This document shows, in pieces, positions 31,130 to 39,567 of a stretch of DNA of 64,000 bases. The number at the start of each line of letters is the position of its first letter. The stretch's first letter is position 1. Both the position numbers and the translations under genes were made by a program. The stretch lies in the NCBI RefSeq assembly GCF_012976305.1, contig NZ_JABDSR010000009.1, positions 37,573 through 101,572 of the forward strand, given 5' to 3'. Source of the DNA: Peptoniphilus faecalis. GTDB lineage: Bacteria > Bacillota > Clostridia > Tissierellales > Peptoniphilaceae. The notes under the pieces are model-generated. The model was not told the origin of the DNA and made no database searches. It saw only the letters and a program-made list of their open reading frames with translations.

Positions 31130-31606
31130 ATGGATTTAAGTCATTTTGATAAAGACGGCAGAGCAAGAATGGTCGAGATTTCTGAAAAAGATGTAACTAA
31201 AAGAATTGCAGTTGCTAAGGGTAGAATTTACACATCTAGAGAAGTTATTAAAAAAATTGAAGAAGGAACTGTTAGCAAGGGCAATGTTTTAGCTGTGGCA
31301 AGAGTTGCTGGCATAATGGCTAGTAAAAGGACAGCGGATTTAATTCCCATGTGCCACACGCTTATGTTAACTGGCTCTGACATAGATTTTGTTATCAATA
31401 GAGAAGAATCCTATGTTGAATCGGAAGTTTCTGTAAGAACTGTAGGCAAGACTGGAGTAGAGATGGAAGCGTTGACGGCTTGCTCAGTTTCACTTCTTAC
31501 AATTTACGATATGTGTAAGGCCATAGATAAAAATATGGAAATTTCTAACATTAAACTAATTCATAAATCGGGAGGAAAGTCAGGCGATTTTTATAGGAGT
31601 TTATAA
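31130..31606 (+). CDS. moaC: Cyclic pyranopterin monophosphate synthase MoaC
   Basis: A 158-residue enzyme that, with MoaA, turns GTP into cyclic pyranopterin monophosphate, the first molybdenum cofactor precursor. Signature segments are LSHFDKDGRARMVEISEK, KRTADLIPMCHTL, VRTVGKTGVEMEALTA and IHKSGGKSGDF. GGGAG upstream supports this start; longer in-frame extension into the previous gene is unlikely. It abuts moaA with no gap. Confidence 0.96.
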   Translation: MDLSHFDKDGRARMVEISEKDVTKRIAVAKGRIYTSREVIKKIEEGTVSKGNVLAVARVAGIMASKRTADLIPMCHTLMLTGSDIDFVINREESYVESEVSVRTVGKTGVEMEALTACSVSLLTIYDMCKAIDKNMEISNIKLIHKSGGKSGDFYRSL

Positions 31607-32578
31607 ATGAGAGATAGCTTTGGAAGGAAAATTGATTATATTAGGATATCTTTAACAGATAGATGTAATTTGAGGTGTAAATATTGTATGCCTGAAGAAG
31701 GCGTAAAACTACTTAACCATGAAGATATCTTAAGTTATGAGGAAATTTTAATCTTGGCAAAAATATTTATCTCTCTAGGGATTAAAAATTTTAAATTGAC
31801 AGGAGGAGAGCCTTTAGTAAGACGAGATGTTTGTAATTTGATAAAAGAGCTAAAAAAACTAGAGGGCATTGGAGAAGTTACAATAACAACTAATGGTGTT
31901 TTACTTGAAAATTATGGAAAAGATCTTATTGACTCGGGAATTGATAGAATTAATGTTAGTTTAGACAGTTTAAATCCAATTAAATACGAAAAAATCACTG
32001 GAAGAAATTTACTTGATAAAGTTCTTGGAGGAATTAAATTACTTTTAGAACATGATTTCGAGAAAATAAAAATTAATACAGTTCCTATTAGACCTTTAGA
32101 TAGAGAAGATATGGAAAATTTAATTAATTTAGGTAAAGACAATCCAATAGATATTAGGTTTATAAAAGTCATGCCAATAGGAATTGCAAATTCAGAATTA
32201 GGGTATAGCAAAAAAGAATTGCTACAAATAATTGAAAGTATTTTAGGAAAATCCAGCCACTTTGACGGAAAAAAGGGAAATGGACCAGCTGAATACTATT
32301 CTTTTCAAAATTATAGATCCAATATAGGCTTTATAGATGCCATTGATAATAAATTTTGTAGTGAATGCAATAGAATTAGATTATCGGCAACTGGATTTTT
32401 AAAACTTTGCCTTTACTATGATTTGGGCGAGAATATTAGACCCTATATTTATTCTTTAAGTGAAAATGAGCTAAGAGAAAAAATTAAAGATATTATTTAT
32501 AATAAACCTCTTATGCATCATATGAATGAAAGTTTAATTCAACGTGATAAAAAAAATATGAATCAAATAGGAGGATAA
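31607..32578 (+). CDS. moaA: GTP 3',8-cyclase MoaA (radical SAM)
   Basis: A 323-residue radical SAM enzyme. The N-terminal [4Fe-4S] cluster is bound by Cys20, Cys24 and Cys27 (DRCNLRCKYCMPEEG), the SAM-binding GGE motif is KLTGGEPLVRRD, and the C-terminal cluster by FCSECNRIRLSATGFLKLC. The usual C-terminal Gly-Gly tail is present as NQIGG. It starts directly after the moaC stop. Requires anaerobic iron-sulfur chemistry, in keeping with the rest of the window. Confidence 0.96.
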   Translation: MRDSFGRKIDYIRISLTDRCNLRCKYCMPEEGVKLLNHEDILSYEEILILAKIFISLGIKNFKLTGGEPLVRRDVCNLIKELKKLEGIGEVTITTNGVLLENYGKDLIDSGIDRINVSLDSLNPIKYEKITGRNLLDKVLGGIKLLLEHDFEKIKINTVPIRPLDREDMENLINLGKDNPIDIRFIKVMPIGIANSELGYSKKELLQIIESILGKSSHFDGKKGNGPAEYYSFQNYRSNIGFIDAIDNKFCSECNRIRLSATGFLKLCLYYDLGENIRPYIYSLSENELREKIKDIIYNKPLMHHMNESLIQRDKKNMNQIGG

Positions 32579-32579
32579 A

Positions 32580-33512
32580 ATGCCAAAAATCTGTGCTTTA
32601 TGTATAAGTGAAAAAAAGGGCACACAAAAACACGCGAAAGAGTCCGTAGAAGTTGTAAAGGGATTTGGACTTTTAAATGATGCACATGCTGGAAATTGGC
32701 ACAGGCAAGTCTCACTTTTGTCAAAGGATTCCGTTGAAGAATTTGAAAAAATAAAAGAGGGATTAAAAATTCCTGAAGGAGCATTTGGTGAAAATATTTT
32801 AATTAAGGGATTAGATTTTGATAAAATAAAAGTTGGAACTGTACTAGTCTCAGGAGATGTCAGACTACAAGCTACACAGATTGGAAAAGAATGTCATAAG
32901 GGATGTAGCATAAGAAATAGCCTTGGAGATTGTATTATGCCAAGAGAAGGCGTTTTTGCAAGAGTTTTGCATGGAGGGGTTCTTAAAAGAGGCGATGATA
33001 TTTCTGTTGAATTTTATACGCCCTATAAATTAGGAATTATTACAGTTTCAGATAAAGGTTCAAGAGGAGAAAGACTTGACGAATCAGGAGACGAAATCGA
33101 AAGAATTTTTTCTGAAAGGGGATTTAAAATTTCAGCTAGAACAATAATCCCAGATGATAGAGAAATTATTTCTGAAACTATAAAAAATTTTACAGATAAA
33201 TTAAAACTAAATTTAGTCCTAACTACTGGTGGAACAGGTTTCTCACCAAGAGACAATACTCCAGAAGCGACATTAGCTGTTTTAGAAAAAAATGTACCTG
33301 GGATTGCTGAAAGCATGAGGCTATATAGCAGTAAATTTACAGATAAGGCAATGTTGTCAAGAGCAGTTTCTGGAATTAGAAAAAGCTCGCTTATTATAAA
33401 TTTGCCAGGTTCATTAAAAGCTGTTAGAGAAAATATTAAAGCTTTTGAAGGACCACTAATTCATGGTTTAGATATATTAAATGAAAAAGCAAAAGATTGT
33501 GGAGGAAAATAA
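32580..33512 (+). CDS. MOSC domain fused to MogA/MoaB molybdopterin adenylyltransferase
   Basis: A 310-residue two-domain protein. Residues of about 1-145 are a MOSC domain (GLLNDAHAGNWHRQVSLLS; IKGLDFDKIKVGTVL; GKECHKGCSI, with a conserved Cys), the sulfur-carrier domain of molybdenum cofactor sulfurases. Residues of about 150-310 are a MogA/MoaB domain (LGIITVSDKGSRGERLDESG; LVLTTGGTGFSPRDNTPEAT; GSLKAVRENI) that adenylylates molybdopterin. It thus joins cofactor activation and sulfur transfer in one chain. It starts one base after moaA. Confidence 0.92.
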   Translation: MPKICALCISEKKGTQKHAKESVEVVKGFGLLNDAHAGNWHRQVSLLSKDSVEEFEKIKEGLKIPEGAFGENILIKGLDFDKIKVGTVLVSGDVRLQATQIGKECHKGCSIRNSLGDCIMPREGVFARVLHGGVLKRGDDISVEFYTPYKLGIITVSDKGSRGERLDESGDEIERIFSERGFKISARTIIPDDREIISETIKNFTDKLKLNLVLTTGGTGFSPRDNTPEATLAVLEKNVPGIAESMRLYSSKFTDKAMLSRAVSGIRKSSLIINLPGSLKAVRENIKAFEGPLIHGLDILNEKAKDCGGK

Positions 33513-33513
33513 A

Positions 33514-34308
33514 ATGAAAAAAATATTTTTTATTGTATTGATTGCTACAATGACATTAGGATTAGTTGCCTGCGGAAAAGATGAAAAAAATTCAGACAAA
33601 AAGGCGGAAAGTGGCGAACTATATATATCAGCAGCGGCTTCATTACAAGACGCATTAAAGGAAATCACTGAAAACTTTAATAAGGATAATAAAGTAGATT
33701 TTAGACTTAATTACGGTGGTTCAGGAGCATTACAAACTCAAATAGAAGAAGGAGCAAACGCAGATATATTTATGTCTGCTTCTTCAAAACAAATGGACGC
33801 ACTAATTAAGGGAGGCTTTATTGATGAAAATGAAAAAGTAAATTTATTGTTAAATGATGTAGTTTTAATCACTCCCAAAGAAAATAAGAGCAAAGTAAAA
33901 TCAATTGATGATTTAGCCACAGATAAGGTAAAATTAGTTGCCCTTGGAGATCCACAAAGTGTTCCAGTAGGTCAATATTCACAAGAAATATTAAACTTTT
34001 ATAAAATAGCAGACAAAGTCAACTCAAAAACATCCTATGCAAGTGATGTTAGACAAGTCTTAAATTGGGTTTCCAGCGGTGAAGTAGATGCAGGATTTGT
34101 TTACAAGACAGATGCTATGCTAAAGGATGCAAATGTAGAAATAATTGAATCAGCGCCAAAGGATTCACACAAACAAGTTATTTATCCTGTGGCACCATTA
34201 AAAGAATCTAAAAATAAAGAACTTGCTGAAAAATTTATCCAATATTTAAAATCTGAAGAAGTAATGAAGATTTTTGAAAAGTATGGATTTGGAAAAGTTG
34301 AAGCATGA
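33514..34308 (+). CDS. modA: Molybdate ABC transporter substrate-binding lipoprotein
   Basis: A 264-residue binding protein with lipoprotein signal MKKIFFIVLIATMTLGLVAC. The mature part has ISAAASLQDALKEI, LNYGGSGALQTQIEEGANADIFMSA and SYASDVRQVLNWVSSGEVDAGFVYKTDA, the ModA pattern for molybdate or tungstate. I chose the ATG at 33514 because GGAGG lies just before it; the in-frame ATG at 33481 is inside the previous gene. It feeds metal to the cofactor genes immediately upstream. Confidence 0.93.
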   Translation: MKKIFFIVLIATMTLGLVACGKDEKNSDKKAESGELYISAAASLQDALKEITENFNKDNKVDFRLNYGGSGALQTQIEEGANADIFMSASSKQMDALIKGGFIDENEKVNLLLNDVVLITPKENKSKVKSIDDLATDKVKLVALGDPQSVPVGQYSQEILNFYKIADKVNSKTSYASDVRQVLNWVSSGEVDAGFVYKTDAMLKDANVEIIESAPKDSHKQVIYPVAPLKESKNKELAEKFIQYLKSEEVMKIFEKYGFGKVEA

Positions 34309-34958
34309 GTCCCTTATTAGTTTCACTTTTAACAGCTCTTTTAGCTAGTATTATAAATTTTTTCTTGGGAATTGGTTTAGCTTATTTAGTTATGAATATG
34401 AAGAAGGGGAGGTCCTTAGTAGATGGTTTTCTAACTCTATCGATGGTTCTCCCTCCAACTGTTGTTGGATTTTTTTTATTAATAATATTTGGGAAAAATT
34501 CTATAATAGGAAAGTTTTTAAAAAGTTTAGGAATCAGCATCATTTTTACTCCAACAGCTGCAGTTATATCTGCCATTGTTGTAAGTCTTCCAATAATGTA
34601 TAGGACGAGTTTAGGAGCTTTTGAACAAGTAAGTGAAGATATATTATTTGCTGCTAAAACCCTTGGGATCTCAAAAATGAAAATTTTTTGGAAAATTTTA
34701 CTGCCACTTTCAGTACCAGGTGTATTTTCTGGCTTAATACTTACTTTTGCCAGAGCACTTGGTGAATTTGGTGCGACAATAATGATAGCGGGAAACATTC
34801 CTGGAAAGACACAAACAATGTCTACAGCTATTTATTCTGCAGTGCAGGCAGGCAATAGATTATTAGCTTTTAAATGGTCAATAACTATAATAGTTATATC
34901 CTTTAGTTCAATGATACTTGCAAACATATTGTCGCAGAAACTTTTTAGAGAAAATTAG
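34305..34958 (+). CDS. modB: Molybdate ABC transporter permease
   Basis: A 217-residue inner-membrane permease with five to six hydrophobic helices. The ABC-contact loop appears as ILFAAKTLGISKMKIFWKILLPLSVPGVFSG (EAA-type motif), followed by RALGEFGATIMIAGNIPGKTQT, typical of ModB. The ATG overlaps the modA stop by 4 bases. Confidence 0.94.
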   Translation: MSPLLVSLLTALLASIINFFLGIGLAYLVMNMKKGRSLVDGFLTLSMVLPPTVVGFFLLIIFGKNSIIGKFLKSLGISIIFTPTAAVISAIVVSLPIMYRTSLGAFEQVSEDILFAAKTLGISKMKIFWKILLPLSVPGVFSGLILTFARALGEFGATIMIAGNIPGKTQTMSTAIYSAVQAGNRLLAFKWSITIIVISFSSMILANILSQKLFREN

Positions 34959-34959
34959 T

Positions 34960-35907
34960 ATGATAGAAATAAAAATAAAAAAGCAAATTGGAAATTTTAA
35001 TTTAGATGTTAATGTAAAGAGTCAAAATAAAATTTTAGGGATTTTAGGCGAATCTGGCTCTGGTAAAACTATGATTTTAAAGTGCATTGCAGGTCTTATA
35101 GATCCAGATGAAGGTTATATAAAATTCAATAATGAGTATTACGACTCTTCAAAATCCTTTTCTATGAAAACAGAAAATAGAAAAGTAGGCTATATGTTTC
35201 AATCTTATGCCTTATTTCCAAATATGACGGCAGAAAAAAATATTTATTTTGTTTGTAAAGATAAGAAAAAGACAAAGGAATTATTAAAAAAAGTTGGATT
35301 GTATGAAAAAAAAGATTTATTTCCAAAAAATTTGTCTGGAGGTCAAAAACAAAGACTTGCTATGGCAAGAATGTTATCTATAAATCCAGAGGTTATTCTT
35401 TTAGATGAATCATTTTCAGCCTTAGATTCTGTTTTGCGAGATGAAATGGAGAAATTTATCAAGGATTTAATTACTAATTATGATATACCTACTATTTTGG
35501 TTTCACATAACAAAGAAGAAGTTTATAGATTTAGCGAAGATGTTTTAGTAATAAAAAATGGACATATAGAGGATTTAGGAAGTAAAGAAGAAGTATTTTT
35601 TAATCCTAAAAATAAATATTCAGCTAAACTTGTGGGCTTTGATATTTTTTTAAGTCAAGAAGAAAAGAAAGATTTTGAATTTAAAAATAAACCAGGTCCA
35701 AATATTGCCATTAAGTCAAAAAATATAAAGTTAAAAGAGGGTAGCAATTTTATCATCGAATCTAAGGAAGAGGATTTAGAAGGATATTTTTATAATGTTA
35801 AAAATAAAGATACAAAAAAAACCTTTAGAATAAAATCAAATTTAGATTTAAAAATAGGATTTAAAATAAATATTGAAGTAACTAATTTTGTTAATATTTC
35901 CTTTTAA
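34960..35907 (+). CDS. modC: Molybdate ABC transporter ATP-binding protein
   Basis: A 315-residue ATPase. Walker A is GESGSGKT (residues 30-37), signature LSGGQKQR, Walker B VILLDESFSALD, and the switch His is in LVSHNKEE. The C-terminal region from about residue 225 resembles a divergent TOBE/Mop regulatory domain. I chose the ATG at 34960, one base after the modB stop; a longer TTG start inside modB is unlikely. It closes the molybdenum block. Confidence 0.94.
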   Translation: MIEIKIKKQIGNFNLDVNVKSQNKILGILGESGSGKTMILKCIAGLIDPDEGYIKFNNEYYDSSKSFSMKTENRKVGYMFQSYALFPNMTAEKNIYFVCKDKKKTKELLKKVGLYEKKDLFPKNLSGGQKQRLAMARMLSINPEVILLDESFSALDSVLRDEMEKFIKDLITNYDIPTILVSHNKEEVYRFSEDVLVIKNGHIEDLGSKEEVFFNPKNKYSAKLVGFDIFLSQEEKKDFEFKNKPGPNIAIKSKNIKLKEGSNFIIESKEEDLEGYFYNVKNKDTKKTFRIKSNLDLKIGFKINIEVTNFVNISF

Positions 35908-35972
35908 ATTTTCTATATTTAATAAAAATTTTAAAAACTAATATTATCAATTCTATAGTTTCTCTAATAGTC

Positions 35973-36001
35973 TTGAAAAAACAATTTATAAATAATATAC
36001 T
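35973..36001 (+). promoter_or_regulatory. Promoter of the rhodanese gene
   Basis: TTGAAA (35973-35978), a 17-base spacer and TATACT (35996-36001), about 45 bases before the gene. Confidence 0.7.
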
Positions 36002-36046
36002 AAAACTACATAAACTAGAATAATTATAGGTGGTTTTTATAATAAA

Positions 36047-36337
36047 ATGAAAGAAATAAATGTAAATGACATTGATAACATCAAAGACGCTTACATCATT
36101 GATGTTAGAGAAGATATAGAATTAAAGGAAACAGGGACTATCAAGGGCGCTATACACATTCCAATGAATATGGTGCCAAATAATTTAAATAAAATCCCAA
36201 AGGATAAAGAGATTTATATTTTATGCAGAAGCGGCAGGCGTTCTTACGAAGTTGCGAGCTATCTTCGTGAACTTGGATACGACGCCGTTAATTTAGCTGG
36301 AGGAATTTTAGAATATAAAAAAGAATTAATAAAATAA
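36047..36337 (+). CDS. Single-domain rhodanese (sulfurtransferase)
   Basis: A 96-residue rhodanese domain: IIDVREDIELKETGTIKGAIHIPM at the front and the active-site loop ILCRSGRRS with the persulfide cysteine (Cys64 region). Such proteins carry sulfane sulfur for cofactor synthesis or detoxification. It has its own promoter, but its position right after the molybdenum block makes a sulfur-donor role for the cofactor plausible; that is a guess from position only. Confidence 0.9.
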   Translation: MKEINVNDIDNIKDAYIIDVREDIELKETGTIKGAIHIPMNMVPNNLNKIPKDKEIYILCRSGRRSYEVASYLRELGYDAVNLAGGILEYKKELIK

Positions 36338-36401
36338 ATTCATAAGAATAGAAAATTTATTTTATTTAATTTGATTATTTCAAGATTTTTTATTATTTAT
36401 G

Positions 36402-36410
36402 TGTTATAAT
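36402..36410 (+). promoter_or_regulatory. Extended -10 promoter of the helicase leader
   Basis: TGTTATAAT (TG-N-TATAAT, TATAAT at 36405-36410). No good -35 at the right distance. The start would be near 36417, just before the terminator hairpin at 36431. Confidence 0.6.
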
Positions 36411-36430
36411 ACTTAAAGAAAGAACTTGAA

Positions 36431-36457
36431 GGCCGAGTGAATCTCGGTCTTTTTTTG
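36431..36457 (+). terminator. Leader terminator (attenuator) before the DEAD-box helicase
   Basis: GGCCGAG (36431-36437) pairs with CTCGGTC (36443-36449), with one G-T pair, followed by seven T. It lies between the promoter and the helicase start (36485), so most transcripts should stop unless something prevents termination. Confidence 0.75.
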
Positions 36458-36484
36458 TTCAAAAAAAAGAAATAGGAGAATATA

Positions 36485-38137
36485 TTGAGATTTAACGAAT
36501 TAAAATTATCTAGTGAAGTTTTACAGTCAATTGAGGAAATGGGTTTTGAAAATCCATCGGAAGTACAGGAAAGTACTATTCCAGAAATATTAGAAGGTCA
36601 TGACCTTCTTGCACAAGCACAAACTGGAACAGGTAAAACTGCTTCCTTTGGCATTCCAATGATTGAAAAAATTGAAGATAATAATTATGAAAGTTTGCAA
36701 GCTCTTGTCCTAGTTCCTACTAGGGAATTAGCAAGACAAGTGTCTAATGAATTGCAAAAACTTTCAAGAAATAAAAAATTTATAAAAGTCGTAGCTATTT
36801 ATGGTGGCGCTGATATGGGCAAACAACTTAGAGAGCTAAAGAGGGGTGCAAGTATTGTCGTTGGTACTCCTGGAAGAATTATGGATCACATGAAAAGGAA
36901 AACTATTAAACTAGATGATTTGAAATTCTTAACACTTGATGAAGCAGATGAAATGTTCGATATGGGCTTTAGAGATGATATGAAGACTATTATTGAAAAG
37001 ACAAATATAGATAGACAAACTTTATTTTTCTCAGCAACTTTTGATAATAATATTAAGGAGTTTTCAAAACTATATCAAAAAAACCCTAAAAAAGTTATTA
37101 TTGAAAAGAAAGAATTAACTGCGGAAAAAATTAAGCAATACTATTTAGAATTAAGCCGAAACATGAAAACTGAAATTTTAAATAGATTGATTTTAATTAA
37201 CAAACCAAAAAAATCAATTATTTTTTGTAACACAAAGAGAATGGTTGAAAGTCTTGAGGGTGAAATTGCACAAAAAGGATATAAAGTTGATTCTCTTCAC
37301 GGCGATATGCGTCAATCTTCAAGAGATAATGTCATGAAGAAGTTTAGGAATAACTCAATTGACATTCTCATAGCAACAGATGTCGCTGCACGTGGTCTTG
37401 ACATTTCTGATATTGACATAGTTTTTAACTATGACCTTCCACAACAAGCGGAGTATTATGTCCATAGAATTGGACGTACAGCAAGAGCTGGAAAAAAGGG
37501 ACTTTCTTTTACTTTTATTACTAACAAAGATTACTCCAAGTTTAGAGAAATCGAAAAGTATGCAAATATCAAAATGGAAAAGATGGAGTTGCCTACTAAG
37601 TACGATGTCGAAAGAGAAAATATGGAAAACTTATTTAATAAAGTTAATAGTAATATTTTAAAAGCTAAAGATAATGTTGATTATACTGAAGTTTTAAATA
37701 AACTTTTATCTGAAGGTTACAGTCTTTACGATATAAGTGCATCACTTTTAAAGATGGTGAATGAGTCCTCAAAAAGCAAAAGAATCACTGAACTTGACAA
37801 AGTTGACTTTGGCAAAAAATTTGAAATGAGTAAGTCCAATAAATCAGAAAATTCTAATAGAAAAAGTAGAGATAAAAATAATGGGAAAATAAAAAAAATC
37901 AAGGGACCAAAAATTTTTATAAATAAAGGCAAGAGAGATGGCATTGATTCTAGAGAAATTATTAGGCTTTTAGGTAAGCATACAAATGTAGCTCCAAGTG
38001 AAATTGGGAAAATTAATATAATGCAAAACTTTACTTTTGTAGAGATTCCAAAAAATATGATTAAAGATGCAATAAGAGATTTAGATGGTAAAAAAGTCAA
38101 AGGCAAATCACTTAAAGCTGAATATTCAGAAAAATAA
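36485..38137 (+). CDS. DEAD-box ATP-dependent RNA helicase with C-terminal RNA-binding domain
   Basis: A 550-residue helicase of the CshA/DeaD/DbpA group. Motifs in order: Q motif (F near residue 20, PSEVQEST), AQTGTGKT (I), PTRELARQ (Ia), TPGR (Ib), DEAD (II), SAT (III), ARGLDI (V) and HRIGRTARAG (VI). The last roughly 75 residues form a DbpA-type RRM (FINKGKRDGIDSREIIRLLG...VEIPKNM), with a basic linker before it. The start is TTG behind AGGAGA. The terminator in its leader suggests control by attenuation. Confidence 0.94.
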   Translation: MRFNELKLSSEVLQSIEEMGFENPSEVQESTIPEILEGHDLLAQAQTGTGKTASFGIPMIEKIEDNNYESLQALVLVPTRELARQVSNELQKLSRNKKFIKVVAIYGGADMGKQLRELKRGASIVVGTPGRIMDHMKRKTIKLDDLKFLTLDEADEMFDMGFRDDMKTIIEKTNIDRQTLFFSATFDNNIKEFSKLYQKNPKKVIIEKKELTAEKIKQYYLELSRNMKTEILNRLILINKPKKSIIFCNTKRMVESLEGEIAQKGYKVDSLHGDMRQSSRDNVMKKFRNNSIDILIATDVAARGLDISDIDIVFNYDLPQQAEYYVHRIGRTARAGKKGLSFTFITNKDYSKFREIEKYANIKMEKMELPTKYDVERENMENLFNKVNSNILKAKDNVDYTEVLNKLLSEGYSLYDISASLLKMVNESSKSKRITELDKVDFGKKFEMSKSNKSENSNRKSRDKNNGKIKKIKGPKIFINKGKRDGIDSREIIRLLGKHTNVAPSEIGKINIMQNFTFVEIPKNMIKDAIRDLDGKKVKGKSLKAEYSEK

Positions 38138-38151
38138 TTTAAAAAATTGAC

Positions 38152-38193
38152 AAAAACTCCTCGTGTGAAAAAATCACATAGAGGAGTTTTTGT
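38152..38193 (+). terminator. Terminator after the helicase gene
   Basis: AAAACTCCTCGTGTGA pairs with TCACATAGAGGAGTTTT across a short A-rich loop, ending in T5. Confidence 0.85.
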
Positions 38194-38246
38194 TACACTA
38201 AATATTATTTTTTAATTAAAAAAACAAAGAAAATTAAAAAAATTAC

Positions 38247-38275
38247 TTGACAACGTTTACTCTATAAGATATATT
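38247..38275 (+). promoter_or_regulatory. Promoter of sugar-acid module B (fucose-type)
   Basis: TTGACA (38247-38252), a 17-base spacer and TATATT (38270-38275). The start would be near 38282, directly ahead of the operator-like element. Confidence 0.75.
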
Positions 38276-38283
38276 ATAAGCAA

Positions 38284-38321
38284 GTAATTCGTATATACAT
38301 TTTAAATACGTAAATGCGAAC
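38284..38321 (+). promoter_or_regulatory. Operator-like element of module B
   Basis: TAATTCGTAT (38285-38294) is the exact reverse complement of ATACGAATTA at 15039-15048, and AAATACGTAAATGCGAAC follows 12 bases later with related half-sites. In both modules the element begins within about ten bases of the predicted transcription start, where an IclR repressor would block transcription. Confidence 0.55.
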
Positions 38322-38377
38322 TAAAAAAGCAAGATAGTTTTATAATTTAAAAGTGACTAATTATAAGGAGGTCAAAA

Positions 38378-39529
38378 ATGCCAAGTAGATTTGTTTTGAA
38401 TCCAGTAAGTTATCATGGTTATGGTGCTTTAGCTGGAGTAAAAGATGTAGTAGAGGATAAAAGACTAAAGAAGATAGTTATTTTTGTAGATAGATTCTTA
38501 AAAGAAAATAAGATATCTGATAAAGTAGTCAAATATTTAGATCAAGTTGAAGGCTTAGAATATACATATTTTACAGATATTAAACCAAATCCATCAATTA
38601 AAAACGTACTTGATGGGCTAAAAGTTTTAAAAGACTTTGAAGCTGATGGAATAGTTGCCATAGGTGGTGGTTCAGTAATGGATTGTGCAGCAGGTGCAGC
38701 TATTATAAATACAAATCCTGAATTTGAAGATGTAAGAAGCTTAGAAGGAGTCGCTCCAACCAAGAATCCTTCAACACCAATTATTGCAATTCCTACTACA
38801 GCAGGAACGGCGGCAGAAGTTACAATAAATTATGTTATAACAGATGAAGAAAACCAAAAGAAAATGGTATGTGTAGACCCACATTCAATTCCAGTAGCAG
38901 CAATAGTAGATCCTGAAATGATGGAATCTATGCCATATGGTCTAACGGCATCCACAGGAATGGACGCTTTAACACATGCAATAGAAGGATATATAACAAA
39001 AGATGCTAATGATCTTTCAGATATGTTCCATATTAAAGCTATAGAATTAATTGCAAAATATTTACCTAAAGCTTGTGAAAATGATAAAGAAGCTAGAGAA
39101 AAATTAGCACTAGCTCAATATGTGGCAGGAATGGGATTTTCAAATGTAGGACTTGGATTAGTTCACTCAATGGCTCATCCACTTGGTGCATTATATGACA
39201 CTCCACATGGAGTTGCCAATGCAATACTTCTTCCAACAGTTATGGAATATAACGCAGGAGCAACTGGAGAAAAATATAGAGAAATAGCAAGGGCGATGGG
39301 AGTTAAAGGTGTAGACGAAATGAGCGAGGATAAATATAGAAAAGCTGCAGTAAAAGCTGTAAAAGACTTATCTATAAGCGTGAAAATTCCAGAAGATTTA
39401 AAAGATATAGTTAAAGAAGAAGATATAGAATTTTTAGCTCAATCAGCTATGGATGATGCATGTAGGCCAGGAAACCCAAAAGATCCTACAAAGGAAGAAA
39501 TAATTGAACTTTATAAGAAACTTATATAG
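38378..39529 (+). CDS. Iron-containing alcohol dehydrogenase, probable lactaldehyde reductase
   Basis: A 383-residue group III (iron) alcohol dehydrogenase. NAD-binding GGGSVMDCAAGAA near residue 98; metal ligands appear in STGMDALTHAIEGY (Asp/His) and GLVHSMAHPLGALYDTPHGVANA (two His). In an L-fucose pathway this family (FucO) reduces L-lactaldehyde to 1,2-propanediol, which balances the NADH made by the sugar dehydrogenase. It is the first gene of module B, 38 bases before the SDR gene. The substrate is inferred from context. Confidence 0.85.
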   Translation: MPSRFVLNPVSYHGYGALAGVKDVVEDKRLKKIVIFVDRFLKENKISDKVVKYLDQVEGLEYTYFTDIKPNPSIKNVLDGLKVLKDFEADGIVAIGGGSVMDCAAGAAIINTNPEFEDVRSLEGVAPTKNPSTPIIAIPTTAGTAAEVTINYVITDEENQKKMVCVDPHSIPVAAIVDPEMMESMPYGLTASTGMDALTHAIEGYITKDANDLSDMFHIKAIELIAKYLPKACENDKEAREKLALAQYVAGMGFSNVGLGLVHSMAHPLGALYDTPHGVANAILLPTVMEYNAGATGEKYREIARAMGVKGVDEMSEDKYRKAAVKAVKDLSISVKIPEDLKDIVKEEDIEFLAQSAMDDACRPGNPKDPTKEEIIELYKKLI

Positions 39530-39567
39530 AAAACAAGTAAAATAAAGGATAAATAAAGGAGATAAAA

